Source: Hymenobacter ginkgonis (GTDB lineage Bacteria > Bacteroidota > Bacteroidia > Cytophagales > Hymenobacteraceae). Taken from it: a stretch of DNA of 64,000 bases. The position numbers and the translations under genes were made by a program. How positions within the stretch are numbered: the first letter of the stretch is position 1; each line of letters begins with the position of its first letter. The notes under the pieces are model-generated. The model was not told the DNA's origin. It saw only the letters and a program-made list of their open reading frames with translations, and searched no databases. Positions 17,253 through 25,973 of the stretch are shown here, piece after piece. The stretch spans positions 46,550-110,549 of the forward strand of contig NZ_WQKZ01000009.1 in assembly GCF_009755225.1 (NCBI RefSeq). Reading direction: 5' to 3'.

Positions 17253-18344
17253 TCATTGTTCGTAGAAGTGAAAAAGGAGTATCGTTCTCAAATAATCATC
17301 TTCTATAAAGCTAGCTGCAGCAATGGTCTTCTTCACCTCCGCAAATAAGCAATCCAAGGTTGCCCAAAGCGTCGCTTCATCACAAGCGCTTGCCTTGACA
17401 ATTAGATTAGATTCATCAATAACAGTTTTGAGCATCCGATTTGCGTAGTTCATACGTTCTACCTCGAATAGCTTCGCGTAGCGCTTGAATGTTTTTATGA
17501 AGCTCACGCTGACCTGTTCTGCATTTAACCTTCCTTCAATAGAAGCCATTGTAGATTCAATTGATGAATTCTTAGTTACTACTTCCAAATACTTGTCGAA
17601 ATCGTCCCTGCTAATTGACTTTTTTCTTTTAAGTGTTTCAAAGTCCACTATTACTTCTTCAACGTTACTTTTCTTTCTAACTTCATCAAATATGCTTTTG
17701 TATAGAGGAACAATCTGATATTTGGCACCAGGGAATTTGGAATCAATGAAGTCCGCTAATTGCGCCTTTGCTAATTGGTCATGGTGGTTGATATCTAATT
17801 CCCCTAACTTGAAGAACATTATATTCTTGAAATTGCCAAGGTCATTCAATGAGTGTTCTGCCTTCAATGCATCTATTATTGTGCTTAAATCCTTATCACA
17901 CAATTGATTGCAGCAAAATCCTGAAATATCTGCACAACTTACATCATTAGAAAGCTTGCCTTTTATTCTTGAATTAGTTACAAAAGTTAGAGATAAGACA
18001 TCATCATTATGTTTGATGATGTTGTCATATAATTTACCCATAAAAGAATTTAACGGGCCTTTTTTTCCACTCTCCCTCTTGATTAGCGCATTAACAGTCC
18101 AGTGAGCAGCCTTTTCTGTCTTGGTTTTAACTTGATAGAATGATATTTTCTTAGGGTCAGAGCTAGAGTCAAAAACGATAATATCGTCGTGGTATTCAAA
18201 ACTGACTAAATAATCTCCCGGCTTAGCATGAAGCTCTAATATTTTAGTAATCGCCCAATTCTTTTGAAAATCAAATCTATTAGAAGCCATTGGGCCGCTA
18301 TTCTCCCTCGGCACCACTGAAAATACCCTATCCTTTATATTCAT
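17253..18344 (-). CDS. DUF4297 (Cap4-type) dsDNA endonuclease, LmuA-like
   Basis: The product has 363 residues. The N-terminal third matches the DUF4297 nuclease domain: FDFQKNWAITKILELHAKPG, then DYLVSFEYHDDIIVFD and SFYQVKTK. Glu50, Asp54 and the Gln71-x-Lys73 pair are the probable PD-(D/E)xK catalytic residues. The remainder is helical with no recognised domain and may be the ATPase-binding part. In Lamassu, this type of nuclease is held inactive by the SMC-like partner until foreign DNA is detected. It is the first gene of the operon; a third Lamassu gene (lmuC) is not present. Confidence 0.72.
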   Translation of the reverse strand: MNIKDRVFSVVPRENSGPMASNRFDFQKNWAITKILELHAKPGDYLVSFEYHDDIIVFDSSSDPKKISFYQVKTKTEKAAHWTVNALIKRESGKKGPLNSFMGKLYDNIIKHNDDVLSLTFVTNSRIKGKLSNDVSCADISGFCCNQLCDKDLSTIIDALKAEHSLNDLGNFKNIMFFKLGELDINHHDQLAKAQLADFIDSKFPGAKYQIVPLYKSIFDEVRKKSNVEEVIVDFETLKRKKSISRDDFDKYLEVVTKNSSIESTMASIEGRLNAEQVSVSFIKTFKRYAKLFEVERMNYANRMLKTVIDESNLIVKASACDEATLWATLDCLFAEVKKTIAAASFIEDDYLRTILLFHFYEQ

Positions 18345-18404
18345 GCTCTATAGTAGGTTGCTTGCTGAGGGTCGCAAGTTTTAGACAATGCTAAGCACAA
18401 AAGC

Positions 18405-18422
18405 CAAATGTAGCACCTGCTA
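18405..18422 (-). promoter_or_regulatory. Promoter and palindrome of the Lamassu-like operon
   Basis: On the minus strand TACATTTG (18412-18405) matches the -7 consensus, about 60 nt before the DUF4297 start. A perfect palindrome TAGCA-CC-TGCTA (18411-18422) abuts and overlaps it by two bases, a likely operator. No -33 box is obvious. Confidence 0.4.
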
Positions 18423-18452
18423 TACGTACGTGTGTCCCTGCTACGGGCCATA

Positions 18453-19064
18453 TTACAGATGGCCCTGCTCACCTATTCCATCAAAGAAGCCCTCGAAACG
18501 GCCAGCATTAGTTACTGCGAACTTGCCTAGGCGGGTGTTGATTTTCTTTTTTAAGCTAATCGGGTAATCTTCCGGGACTATCCCCGGCATTCCAAACTTA
18601 GTCTTGATTCGACTAAACTCGCTCACACATAGCTGTTCGCATTCCTGGGTAGCCCAGCCGTCAGTAGGTCGAGTTATGACGTGCACTACTGGCGGTTCCA
18701 AATTAGAAACGGCCCGAATTTGCAGGAGGTTCAAATGGTGCGCCGTGCGCACATCGCGCCAACTCAATCCCGTACCTGCCGGATGATTATGGGTCATGTA
18801 TCCCCCGTGCGCTTGCCCTACCTGTTGATTGGTAAATTCTACGCTGAAATCGCTGCTCTGTACTCGAAGAACTTCTTGCCCTTCGGCATTGAACACGACG
18901 CAGACCTCCATTGGTAAGGCAGCAAGTTGTCGCTCAATAGCCAGTAGCTTCTCCTCTATGGACAAACTAGGTGGAATCACGAGAGCAGTTAAGTCAAAAT
19001 TGGCTTCAGGAGTTGGTACAACCGGCCTACTGGCTGAAGACGAAGGGCTGGCATTTTTAGCCAT
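18453..19064 (-). CDS. JAMM/MPN-type metalloprotease-like protein
   Basis: The product has 203 residues. After a Ser/Pro-rich N-terminus, residues 45-110 resemble the JAB/RadC fold: VCVVFNAEGQEVLRVQS, then GGYMTHNHPAGTGLSWRDV. His92, His94, Ser101 and Asp104 fit the metal-binding HxHP-x6-SxxD part of the JAMM motif, with Glu61 or Glu64 as the candidate glutamate. JAMM proteins cleave isopeptide bonds or related linkages; some occur in bacterial conjugation-like or defence loci. It lies 108 nt upstream of the Lamassu-like operon, which has its own promoter, so a functional link is only suggested by position. Confidence 0.6.
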   Translation of the reverse strand: MAKNASPSSSASRPVVPTPEANFDLTALVIPPSLSIEEKLLAIERQLAALPMEVCVVFNAEGQEVLRVQSSDFSVEFTNQQVGQAHGGYMTHNHPAGTGLSWRDVRTAHHLNLLQIRAVSNLEPPVVHVITRPTDGWATQECEQLCVSEFSRIKTKFGMPGIVPEDYPISLKKKINTRLGKFAVTNAGRFEGFFDGIGEQGHL

Positions 19065-19260
19065 TAAGAGAGGAATGGTTTCGGGGACCTACTTCTTCCC
19101 AGGCCGAGCAGGAAAGAATGGAGGCAGTTGACTGGGCAAAACTACCTAGCTCAAGCGACCGATTTACGCGATACTTCGCTGCTTCCAAAAGGTAAGCTCT
19201 AACCGTGGCTTTTCCGAATAGTAGCTCATTTCTAATCTGCGCGCTGGCTTAATTCTCCTC

Positions 19261-19330
19261 AGTAGTGAGCCTATATACTACTTATTTTAGCCAATTTAAA
19301 ACTAATTTGATTGGCAATAACGTATACTTG
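19261..19330 (+). promoter_or_regulatory. umuDC control region
   Basis: AGTAGT-N10-ACTACT (19261-19282) is a perfect inverted repeat. A second (CCAAT...ATTGG, 19291-19314) follows. TATACTTG (19323-19330) is a near match to the -7 box, 25 nt before the umuD start. One of the repeats may be the damage-response operator. No known SOS box is recognised. Confidence 0.4.
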
Positions 19331-19355
19331 CGACCAGTCTAAGTTTCCTTGGCCG

Positions 19356-19826
19356 ATGAGTGACGTCGAATTAATCCCGGTTGTAGCGACCGAAACTCCC
19401 TTCTTCCTGCCGCTTTTTAGCTGCACCGTACCGGCTGGCTTTCCCTCCCCGGCCTCCGACCATCTTGAAGATGAACTCTTTGACTTGAACCGGCTGTTGC
19501 TGCGCCATCCCGATGCAACGTACCTAGTGCGGGTCTCGGGCGAAAGTATGGCCGGCGCGGAAATTCACGCCGGGGACTTACTGGCAGTTGATAAACAGCT
19601 AGAAGCCGACCATAACCACATCGTAGTGGCAGTAGTCGAGGGGGAGTGCACGGTTAAGCAATTAGTTTGCAAAGGAGGTTCCTGGTGGCTTATGCCAGCT
19701 AATCCGGCCTACCAGCCTTACGAGATTCGGGACACCAACGAAGTCAGCATTTGGGGGGTAGTCACGCACGTGCTGCACGAATTGGTACCCGGCAAGCTCG
19801 CAGCGCTGCTGCGGACTCGCGACTAA
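19356..19826 (+). CDS. umuD: UmuD-like S24 self-cleaving protein
   Basis: The product has 156 residues from ATG 19356 (MSDVELIPVV). The S24 peptidase fold is clear: the cleavage site is Ala27-Gly28 (VPAGFPSPA), the nucleophile Ser64 (SGESMAG) and the general base Lys101 (CTVKQL). There is no LexA DNA-binding domain. Cleavage stimulated by RecA turns UmuD into the processivity subunit of error-prone polymerase V. The umuC start is 11 nt downstream. Plasmid-borne umuDC genes are common and protect incoming DNA. Confidence 0.9.
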   Translation: MSDVELIPVVATETPFFLPLFSCTVPAGFPSPASDHLEDELFDLNRLLLRHPDATYLVRVSGESMAGAEIHAGDLLAVDKQLEADHNHIVVAVVEGECTVKQLVCKGGSWWLMPANPAYQPYEIRDTNEVSIWGVVTHVLHELVPGKLAALLRTRD

Positions 19827-19837
19827 GCTCCCCAGAT

Positions 19838-21214
19838 ATGTTCGGACTAGTAGACGCCAACAATTTTTACGTGAGCTGCGAGCGCGTATTCCAGCCGCGC
19901 TATGAGAAGCGCCCTGTCGTGGTCCTAAGCAATAACGATGGCAACGTCGTGAGCCGGAGCGCGGAAGTGAAGGCGCTCGGTATTCCGATGGGGGCTCCCT
20001 ATTTCGAGGTCAAGGAATTGCTGAGAGCTAATAACGCGGCCGTGTTCTCCAGTAACTACGCCCTCTACGGCTCCATGAGTGCGCGGGTCATGTACTGCAT
20101 CGCCCAGCGAGTACCGGCTATCGAGATATACTCGATTGATGAAGCTTTTCTGGACTTGCACGGCTTGGAAAAGCACTTGACTCCTTACTTGGGTCGCCTG
20201 GACAACTTGGCTCATACCATTCGGACCGACGTGAAGCGCCGCACGGGCATTCCTACCTGTGTGGGGGTAGCGCCCACCAAGACCCTAGCCAAGCTCGCTA
20301 ATCGCTTAGCCAAGAAACTCCCAGACCTGGATGGGGTACTCTACCTTGACAGCGCCGAGCGCCAAGCTTGGGCGCTCAGGCAAGTGGCCGTGGGCGACGT
20401 GTGGGGTATTGGCCGCCAGTACGCCGCCAAGCTCACAGCCGCCGGCATCGACTCAGCTGCCGATTTAGCCCGCGTTTCTGACGCCTGGGCACGCAAGCAT
20501 TTGGGAGGCGTGGTAGGGGCGCGATTGGTGCAAGAGTTACAGGGCCGTCCCTGCGTAGGCCTGCATCCTTCGGAAGACGGGACCCTGAGCCGGCAGAGCA
20601 TCAGCTGCTCGCGCACATTTGGCCGGCCGTTAACGGGCTATGCGGATGTACAGGCAGCAGTGGCCACCTTTCTCTCACGGGCCGCCGAAAAGCTCCGGGC
20701 ACAGGGGGATACCGCTTACGTGCTGACAGTGTACATCAGCAAAAACCGCTTTGCACCGCACGTACTCCCACCCTACTCCCGGTCAGCCACGTTGACCTTG
20801 CCAGGAGGTCCGACAGCTGACACAACGGTATTACTGAGCTACGCCAGTTCTCTACTCGGCCGCTTGTGGGAGCCGGGTACCGCTTATCATAAGGCCGGCG
20901 TAGTCCTCGACGGCTTGGAGCCTCCCGGCACTGGTCAGCAGCTTAGTCTATTTAGCCCAGTTCCTACCGCCGCTCAACCGCAGAACGAAAGGGAAGAAAA
21001 GAGTTCGCGGGCTAGCCGACCGAGCTTAATGGCCAGCTTGGACGCGCTAAACCAGCGTTTCGGCCGCGGCACAGTGCGCCTGGCCACGGCACTGTCGGCA
21101 CCGGCCGAACTACCAGCAACCGTCGGCAACAACCGGCCAGCCTGGGAAGGCAAAGCGCAGTGGCGCTCCCCCGCATTTACGACCCGGCTGGAAGATTTAC
21201 TGCTGGTCAATTGA
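19838..21214 (+). CDS. umuC: UmuC, Y-family error-prone DNA polymerase
   Basis: The product has 458 residues from ATG 19838. MFGLVDANNFYVSCERVFQP carries the first catalytic Asp6. YSIDEAFLDL holds the other two acidic catalytic residues. Helix-hairpin-helix motifs (VAVGDVWGIGRQYAAKL) and the little-finger domain follow. The C-terminus holds LSLFSP, a likely beta-clamp-binding motif, as in UmuC. It performs translesion synthesis with cleaved UmuD. Confidence 0.93.
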   Translation: MFGLVDANNFYVSCERVFQPRYEKRPVVVLSNNDGNVVSRSAEVKALGIPMGAPYFEVKELLRANNAAVFSSNYALYGSMSARVMYCIAQRVPAIEIYSIDEAFLDLHGLEKHLTPYLGRLDNLAHTIRTDVKRRTGIPTCVGVAPTKTLAKLANRLAKKLPDLDGVLYLDSAERQAWALRQVAVGDVWGIGRQYAAKLTAAGIDSAADLARVSDAWARKHLGGVVGARLVQELQGRPCVGLHPSEDGTLSRQSISCSRTFGRPLTGYADVQAAVATFLSRAAEKLRAQGDTAYVLTVYISKNRFAPHVLPPYSRSATLTLPGGPTADTTVLLSYASSLLGRLWEPGTAYHKAGVVLDGLEPPGTGQQLSLFSPVPTAAQPQNEREEKSSRASRPSLMASLDALNQRFGRGTVRLATALSAPAELPATVGNNRPAWEGKAQWRSPAFTTRLEDLLLVN

Positions 21215-21243
21215 CCATGGGCAGACGAGATAAGTGATAGCAG

Positions 21244-21346
21244 GTGTCTCATAAAACGAACGGAAAACAACGGTAGCAAGCGCAGGTCAGCCGGGTTGGG
21301 GACCAAGTGAGTTTGCGGCGGGTTGGGCGTCTCAGAAAACGACCGT
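21244..21346. repeat. Imperfect direct repeat, possible insertion-sequence scar
   Basis: GTGTCTCATAAAACGAACGG (21244-21263) and GCGTCTCAGAAAACGACCGT (21327-21346) match at 16 of 20 positions. The region between umuC and the TOPRIM gene is otherwise without genes. GTCTCA-type ends are seen in some insertion sequences, but no transposase is present. Confidence 0.25.
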
Positions 21347-21380
21347 TTTAGTTTTGGGTGAGGACAATCCTTAGGCTAGC

Positions 21381-22802
21381 TCACATACGTGGCCCCCGAC
21401 GTCGAGGTGCGTCCTGCTCGGGTGCCTGGTGCTGAGGATGCTGGCCCTGCTCCTTGACGGGAGCTACCGCCTGCGCCGATGCCCTTAGCTGCTCCTTGAG
21501 TTGGTCGTTCCAATCGTTAGCCCGTGACTTCTCCAGCTCCAGCTTGGCCACCATCGGAAAGGAGTTGATGAGCGCTTGGTTGAAAAAGGCCAGCGTTTCC
21601 AGGCGCTTCGGCACGTGGAATTGGTAGCGGTGGGTATCTATCCTAGCTACCTTAATCAACTCCGAATCAAGCGTAGGGCTAGCCGTCGTGTCTTGGCCAC
21701 CCGCCTTGCGGTAATCCTCTACCACGCGCAGGTTGTACGCTTTAGCAGCTTGGTGCATCTTAACTACGGGCTCGTCCTGCACCGAGTAGATGCTGACCGT
21801 TATGATACTGGGCTGAGTGCGCTCAATGCCCATTGGGGTGTTGGGGCGCGCCAGGCCGGCAATCAGCCGGGTATCGAACAGATGCCCCTCCAGGTTATTA
21901 TCCATCGCCAGCTTCACCGTCTTAAGATTGGTATTCTCAATCACCCGCTTGATTTCAGCCACCTTGTTATCGGTCAGCTGGCCCGAAGTCGAGGCGTAGA
22001 CCGCATTGGTGGGCTGCTTCAATTGGTGATAGGAAAGCGCGTCAATGGCGCTTTCGGCCACTACCAGCGTGTTGGTTTTGGTGTTCGGTTTCGAGAGCCA
22101 CAGGGCGGCCGAATTGAGGGAGTCGGCTGCTTGCCCTTTGAAGCCGTTGGCCTTGACTTCCAGCCCTACAATACCATCCTTGTAAAGCTGGGGAAAGGCC
22201 GTATTGATAAACTTATACGCTTGGCCATCCTTGGTAGTGCCCTCGTGCACATGATTCAGGATGCGGCCCTCAAATAGAGGGCTGGCCAGCGTCTCGCTGC
22301 TGATACCCCGGCTGTTGAGGTAGCGCGTATCCGTTAAGGGCAACGTCTTACGTAGAAACTCGGGTATGTAACCTTCGCCGCGCTGCACCGGCTCAATGCG
22401 CTGTTGCAGTTGGGGACTGACAGTACGCACTTCTGGGGGTAGGTTGAGAAACCGCTTGGCGTTTTCAATAACGCTGGCCCAGACGTTCTTGCCCGGGCTG
22501 GCCACGATGCCCGCAATACGCGGGTTCTCAATGCGGTTCTTTAAAAAGTCGATGACGCTACCCTTATCCCGGTCATCGGCCCGGTTGAAATAGAGGTAGT
22601 CGCCCGACGGCGCTTTGTAAATAATGACTTGGTCGAGGCTAGGTTTTCCCTTGTAGTCGAAGGTGTGAAACTTGCCTTTCTCGATGTCCGAGCCGCTTTT
22701 GGCCCGGTTGTGCTGGTAGCCGAGAGTGAGCACCAAATCAACCAGATTGATATCCTTCTTGACTTGGTTGAAATTAAGCTCTGGTTCGCGGGGCTGCTGC
22801 AT
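21381..22802 (-). CDS. DUF3991/TOPRIM-domain protein
   Basis: The product has 473 residues. The N-terminal part (VKKDINLVDLVLTLGYQHNR, then VIIYKAPSGDYLYFNRADDR, KGSVIDFLKNR) is the primase-like zinc-free N-domain found with DUF3991. A TOPRIM core follows: NTLVVAESAIDALSYHQL (acidic Glu in VAESAID) and KLAMDNNLEG. The tail is Pro/Gln-rich. Such proteins accompany mobilisation genes in Bacteroidota and may prime the transferred strand. It is the last gene of the minus-strand mobilisation cluster. Confidence 0.7.
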   Translation of the reverse strand: MQQPREPELNFNQVKKDINLVDLVLTLGYQHNRAKSGSDIEKGKFHTFDYKGKPSLDQVIIYKAPSGDYLYFNRADDRDKGSVIDFLKNRIENPRIAGIVASPGKNVWASVIENAKRFLNLPPEVRTVSPQLQQRIEPVQRGEGYIPEFLRKTLPLTDTRYLNSRGISSETLASPLFEGRILNHVHEGTTKDGQAYKFINTAFPQLYKDGIVGLEVKANGFKGQAADSLNSAALWLSKPNTKTNTLVVAESAIDALSYHQLKQPTNAVYASTSGQLTDNKVAEIKRVIENTNLKTVKLAMDNNLEGHLFDTRLIAGLARPNTPMGIERTQPSIITVSIYSVQDEPVVKMHQAAKAYNLRVVEDYRKAGGQDTTASPTLDSELIKVARIDTHRYQFHVPKRLETLAFFNQALINSFPMVAKLELEKSRANDWNDQLKEQLRASAQAVAPVKEQGQHPQHQAPEQDAPRRRGPRM

Positions 22803-22880
22803 AGGTAGCGGAGGTGTGTCGGTAAAAGAAAATCAGCCCCCGAATATCGGGAGCTGATTCTCAGTAAGTTTAGGTATTGT

Positions 22881-25469
22881 TTACATCCGCACACTTTGTC
22901 GGCGTGCGGGTGGGGTCTGCGCCTGGGCAATTATTTGCTCCGGCACCTGCCGGGCGGTAGTATCCCGAAAGACGAAAGCCTTCTTAAGTGGGTCAAGCTG
23001 CACCAGGGCATCCACTAGCTTATTCTCGCCCGGATGGGTCATGCCCTCTACGCGGGTGGGCTTGCCCTCCAGTAGCGATTTCTGCTGCTCGGCACTGAGC
23101 TTCGCGCCGTATACCTCCTTGGGCACACTTAGGCCTTCGGGGCGCACGTACACTACTCGCTTCATTTCCTGGTCAATCGCTAGGTAGCCGGCAAGAGCCT
23201 TACCCTGACCATCGCTAAAGCCTTCCGCCAGGGGCACTACGCCGGTAGTCTTAAGCTGCTGCTGCATGGCGGGCGTAATTTCCTTGCCCATCACCTGGGG
23301 TGGAATCACCAGCTCGTGCTTGGGCAAGTCTACGCGCAGCGTGGCCACGCCCTGGGTGTCGCGGTCGAGCACGAGCTTGGCGGCAAATTTGGTGGGCTGG
23401 CCATCCGGCCCGGCAAGCATCAGGTTGGGAATGAGGTCGGTTTTCTGGCCATCCAGCAGCTTTTGCAGCTGGCCAGCACGCTCCAGTTCAGCTACTGGCA
23501 CGCCCACTTTAGTCAGCAACTCTATCGGCAGGTCGGCCACACTGAAAGCCTTGCCCTGAGCTACCACCAACGGGGCCTGCGGGGCCGCCGGCTGCACTGG
23601 CGCCGGCTGCTGCGCCTGATACACCGTCTCGGCCGCGCTGAAGTATACACGGCCCTTTTCCATCACGCGCCAGCCGTCGGCCGTGCGCTCCAATTGGGTA
23701 GGCGTTTCGACTGCCAAGTTCCGCTTGCCTATCTCGGGCTGACCGCTTATCTGGTAAACGCTACCAATGGTGTCTTTGAGAGCGTTAACCAACATATCAT
23801 CCTTGCCAGGAGCCGGCAACAGAATGGCTCGGTTCGTATCGCGGGGGTCTACCTGAATTTGAAAGAGGGAATAGTGCGCGGCCTGACCACTGAGCATGTC
23901 CTTGCGAATCACCCCGTCCGAGTGGGGCGGCGCGTTGGCATAGAGAACTTCTCCTTTGCTGGGAGTCGGCTGCGGCGCTGGGGCGGCCTGAGCCACCGTC
24001 GCGACGGGCGTAGGAGTGATGGCCTGCGGGGCGCTCACTTGGGGCTTGAATACGTTACCCTCCGTATCGGTAATGGCAAGCTTACCCTTGGTTACTACTT
24101 CCCAGCCGGTTTCGGTCTGCTTCAACTGGCCGGGCTCGGCTAGGCCGACGTGGGCAATCTTAAAACCCGACGTGGGTAGGGCATAGTCAAAGAATTTGCT
24201 CATCGACCCGATGCCGTCGCCAATCAGGCGCTGCTGGTCAACCTTGGGGTTGAGGCCAAACTCGCCTTTCTCGCTGATGGCCACATTGAGATGCTGGCTG
24301 TCGTGGGGAATGGCCTTGCGGCTGTCAATGATGCCGTTTTCGGTCGAAGGCGCGAAGAGCGTATAAGCTGGGTAGGCCTGGAACGACGCTGCCGGCTTCT
24401 CCACCAGTTGCTGCACGCTCTCGCGGGCCTGCTGGCGAGTCTGCTGCTCGGTCTGAGCCTGCTGCTGCTGTCGGGCCTGCTGCGCTAGGCGTTCGTGCTC
24501 CTGGCTGGCAGCTTCCTTGCGCGCCTGTGGGTCGCCTGGCATCTCCTGCACCTTGCTCCCCCGCATCACGACGGCCGCATCGAGCAGCGCGCTCACCTTC
24601 TCAATGCCTGGCGTATCGAGGTGATAGCTCACCTTTAGCTCCGAAACACTTTGCCCGGCCACTAGGGCAGGCTTGGTTAAAAGTACCTCCGCACTGGCGC
24701 CGGCATCTTGAAACCGCTTGCTCAGCACGTCGGGCATTCCGCGGCCGGGCTCCTCGGGCGTGTTGAACGTGAGCCGAATGGTAGCCACTTTCAGCTGCGA
24801 GTCGTCGGCCGGCACGGCCAATACCCCAGGGGCAGAGGTTTCGACGGCTGAGGCGGCCGATGCTGGCGTAGCCACCACCCCAGGAGCGGGTACGCCCTGG
24901 GCAGTAGCTGGCTTTGCGACGGCGGCTGGGGTGGCCTGTTGGGTACGCTTGAAGTTGTCGGTGAAGTTGCTGACGAAGCTCGTCACGACTCCATTGCGCA
25001 CGGTGATATTGAGCATGCCATCCTTATCCAGCTTGTTGCTGGCCCGCCGCATCTCCTTCGCCTCCGGCATATTTTTCAACGCTGGGTCTTGGTCGATGGC
25101 CTTGTACACGTTAGCCAACAGGTCTTTGATTGACTCTTCTTTGCCGGGGGCCTGCGCCTGCTCGGGGGCGGCCGTGCGCTCCAGCGACTTCGTTTGCAGG
25201 ATGGCACTAGCAACCGACTCTAGTTGCTTCGCTTCTTGGGACTTACCGCTCCGGCGCAGGGCAGCGGCCACCGGCACCGCATTACGAATAAAGTCGTCGC
25301 GGTCATCGGTGAGCGTCTTAGCCTTAGCAGCTGGGCGTGTCGTGGGCTTCATCTGCGTCGGGACGGGAGTAATCTGTGCCTGCTGTTCGGGCTTTTCGGA
25401 TACCGCCACAGCGGGCTGGCGAACTTGCTGGTCGCCAGCCCCGGAATTTGGTTCGGTTTGTTCAGGCAT
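22881..25469 (-). CDS. DUF3945-domain mobilisation-region protein
   Basis: The product has 862 residues from ATG 25469 (MPEQTEPNSG); a start at 25496 would add nine residues. The N-terminal half is low-complexity Ala/Gln/Pro linker with short ordered blocks. A long Gln-rich coiled segment lies near residues 330-370. Two related blocks resembling each other follow (SHSDGV/TEGN-type wings, about 370-620). The C-terminal 180 residues match DUF3945 repeats (GKEITPAMQQQLKTTGVVPL and similar). It lies between the TOPRIM and coupling protein genes. The function is unknown; a scaffold for transfer DNA processing is possible. Confidence 0.6.
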   Translation of the reverse strand: MPEQTEPNSGAGDQQVRQPAVAVSEKPEQQAQITPVPTQMKPTTRPAAKAKTLTDDRDDFIRNAVPVAAALRRSGKSQEAKQLESVASAILQTKSLERTAAPEQAQAPGKEESIKDLLANVYKAIDQDPALKNMPEAKEMRRASNKLDKDGMLNITVRNGVVTSFVSNFTDNFKRTQQATPAAVAKPATAQGVPAPGVVATPASAASAVETSAPGVLAVPADDSQLKVATIRLTFNTPEEPGRGMPDVLSKRFQDAGASAEVLLTKPALVAGQSVSELKVSYHLDTPGIEKVSALLDAAVVMRGSKVQEMPGDPQARKEAASQEHERLAQQARQQQQAQTEQQTRQQARESVQQLVEKPAASFQAYPAYTLFAPSTENGIIDSRKAIPHDSQHLNVAISEKGEFGLNPKVDQQRLIGDGIGSMSKFFDYALPTSGFKIAHVGLAEPGQLKQTETGWEVVTKGKLAITDTEGNVFKPQVSAPQAITPTPVATVAQAAPAPQPTPSKGEVLYANAPPHSDGVIRKDMLSGQAAHYSLFQIQVDPRDTNRAILLPAPGKDDMLVNALKDTIGSVYQISGQPEIGKRNLAVETPTQLERTADGWRVMEKGRVYFSAAETVYQAQQPAPVQPAAPQAPLVVAQGKAFSVADLPIELLTKVGVPVAELERAGQLQKLLDGQKTDLIPNLMLAGPDGQPTKFAAKLVLDRDTQGVATLRVDLPKHELVIPPQVMGKEITPAMQQQLKTTGVVPLAEGFSDGQGKALAGYLAIDQEMKRVVYVRPEGLSVPKEVYGAKLSAEQQKSLLEGKPTRVEGMTHPGENKLVDALVQLDPLKKAFVFRDTTARQVPEQIIAQAQTPPARRQSVRM

Positions 25470-25607
25470 GTTATTGTTAGTAAAATAGTTAGGCATACCT
25501 CTCCCCTATCGGGAAGCTAGCATAAGCAAATATACCACCTCACACCCTGAATTATGACAATTTTACCTAATCAGAATCCAGCTATCTTTAAAGCATTATT
25601 TTCCATA

Positions 25608-25973
25608 TTAGGAAACCACTTGCACAGATAATTCATCTAGCTCTTTTCCAACTACTTGCCTTAATCTGTCGAACATTGAGAGTACTGTTGTGGCCTCAAG
25701 AGATTTGGAAGTCTCTGCTATCGCCACTTTTGATACCATGGTATTATCAGGCAAAAGGAGCCAGCTCAAACTGTACCCGTGACGATAGTAGAAATTGAGT
25801 AGTCGTGTGAACGTCTCAATACTACCGGCACCGGCCTGCTCTAGGCGCGCTATCTGGTTAGGTGTAAGACCTGTTTCGTCCGCCAGTCGCGCTTGCGACC
25901 AAGCAGATTCGCCAGGAGCAGCCAATTCATTCCGAAGTTGGGCCAGACGCTTACCTATTTGCAGAGTACTCAT
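25608..25973 (-). CDS. XRE-family transcriptional regulator
   Basis: The product has 121 residues. Residues 5-65 form a Cro/C1-type helix-turn-helix: IGKRLAQLRNELAAPG, then SQARLADETGLTPNQIARLE with the recognition helix. The C-terminal half is helical and may dimerise. Its ATG overlaps the stop of the upstream coupling protein gene (ATGA, 25973-25970), so the two are translationally coupled. It probably controls the mobilisation operon. Confidence 0.8.
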   Translation of the reverse strand: MSTLQIGKRLAQLRNELAAPGESAWSQARLADETGLTPNQIARLEQAGAGSIETFTRLLNFYYRHGYSLSWLLLPDNTMVSKVAIAETSKSLEATTVLSMFDRLRQVVGKELDELSVQVVS

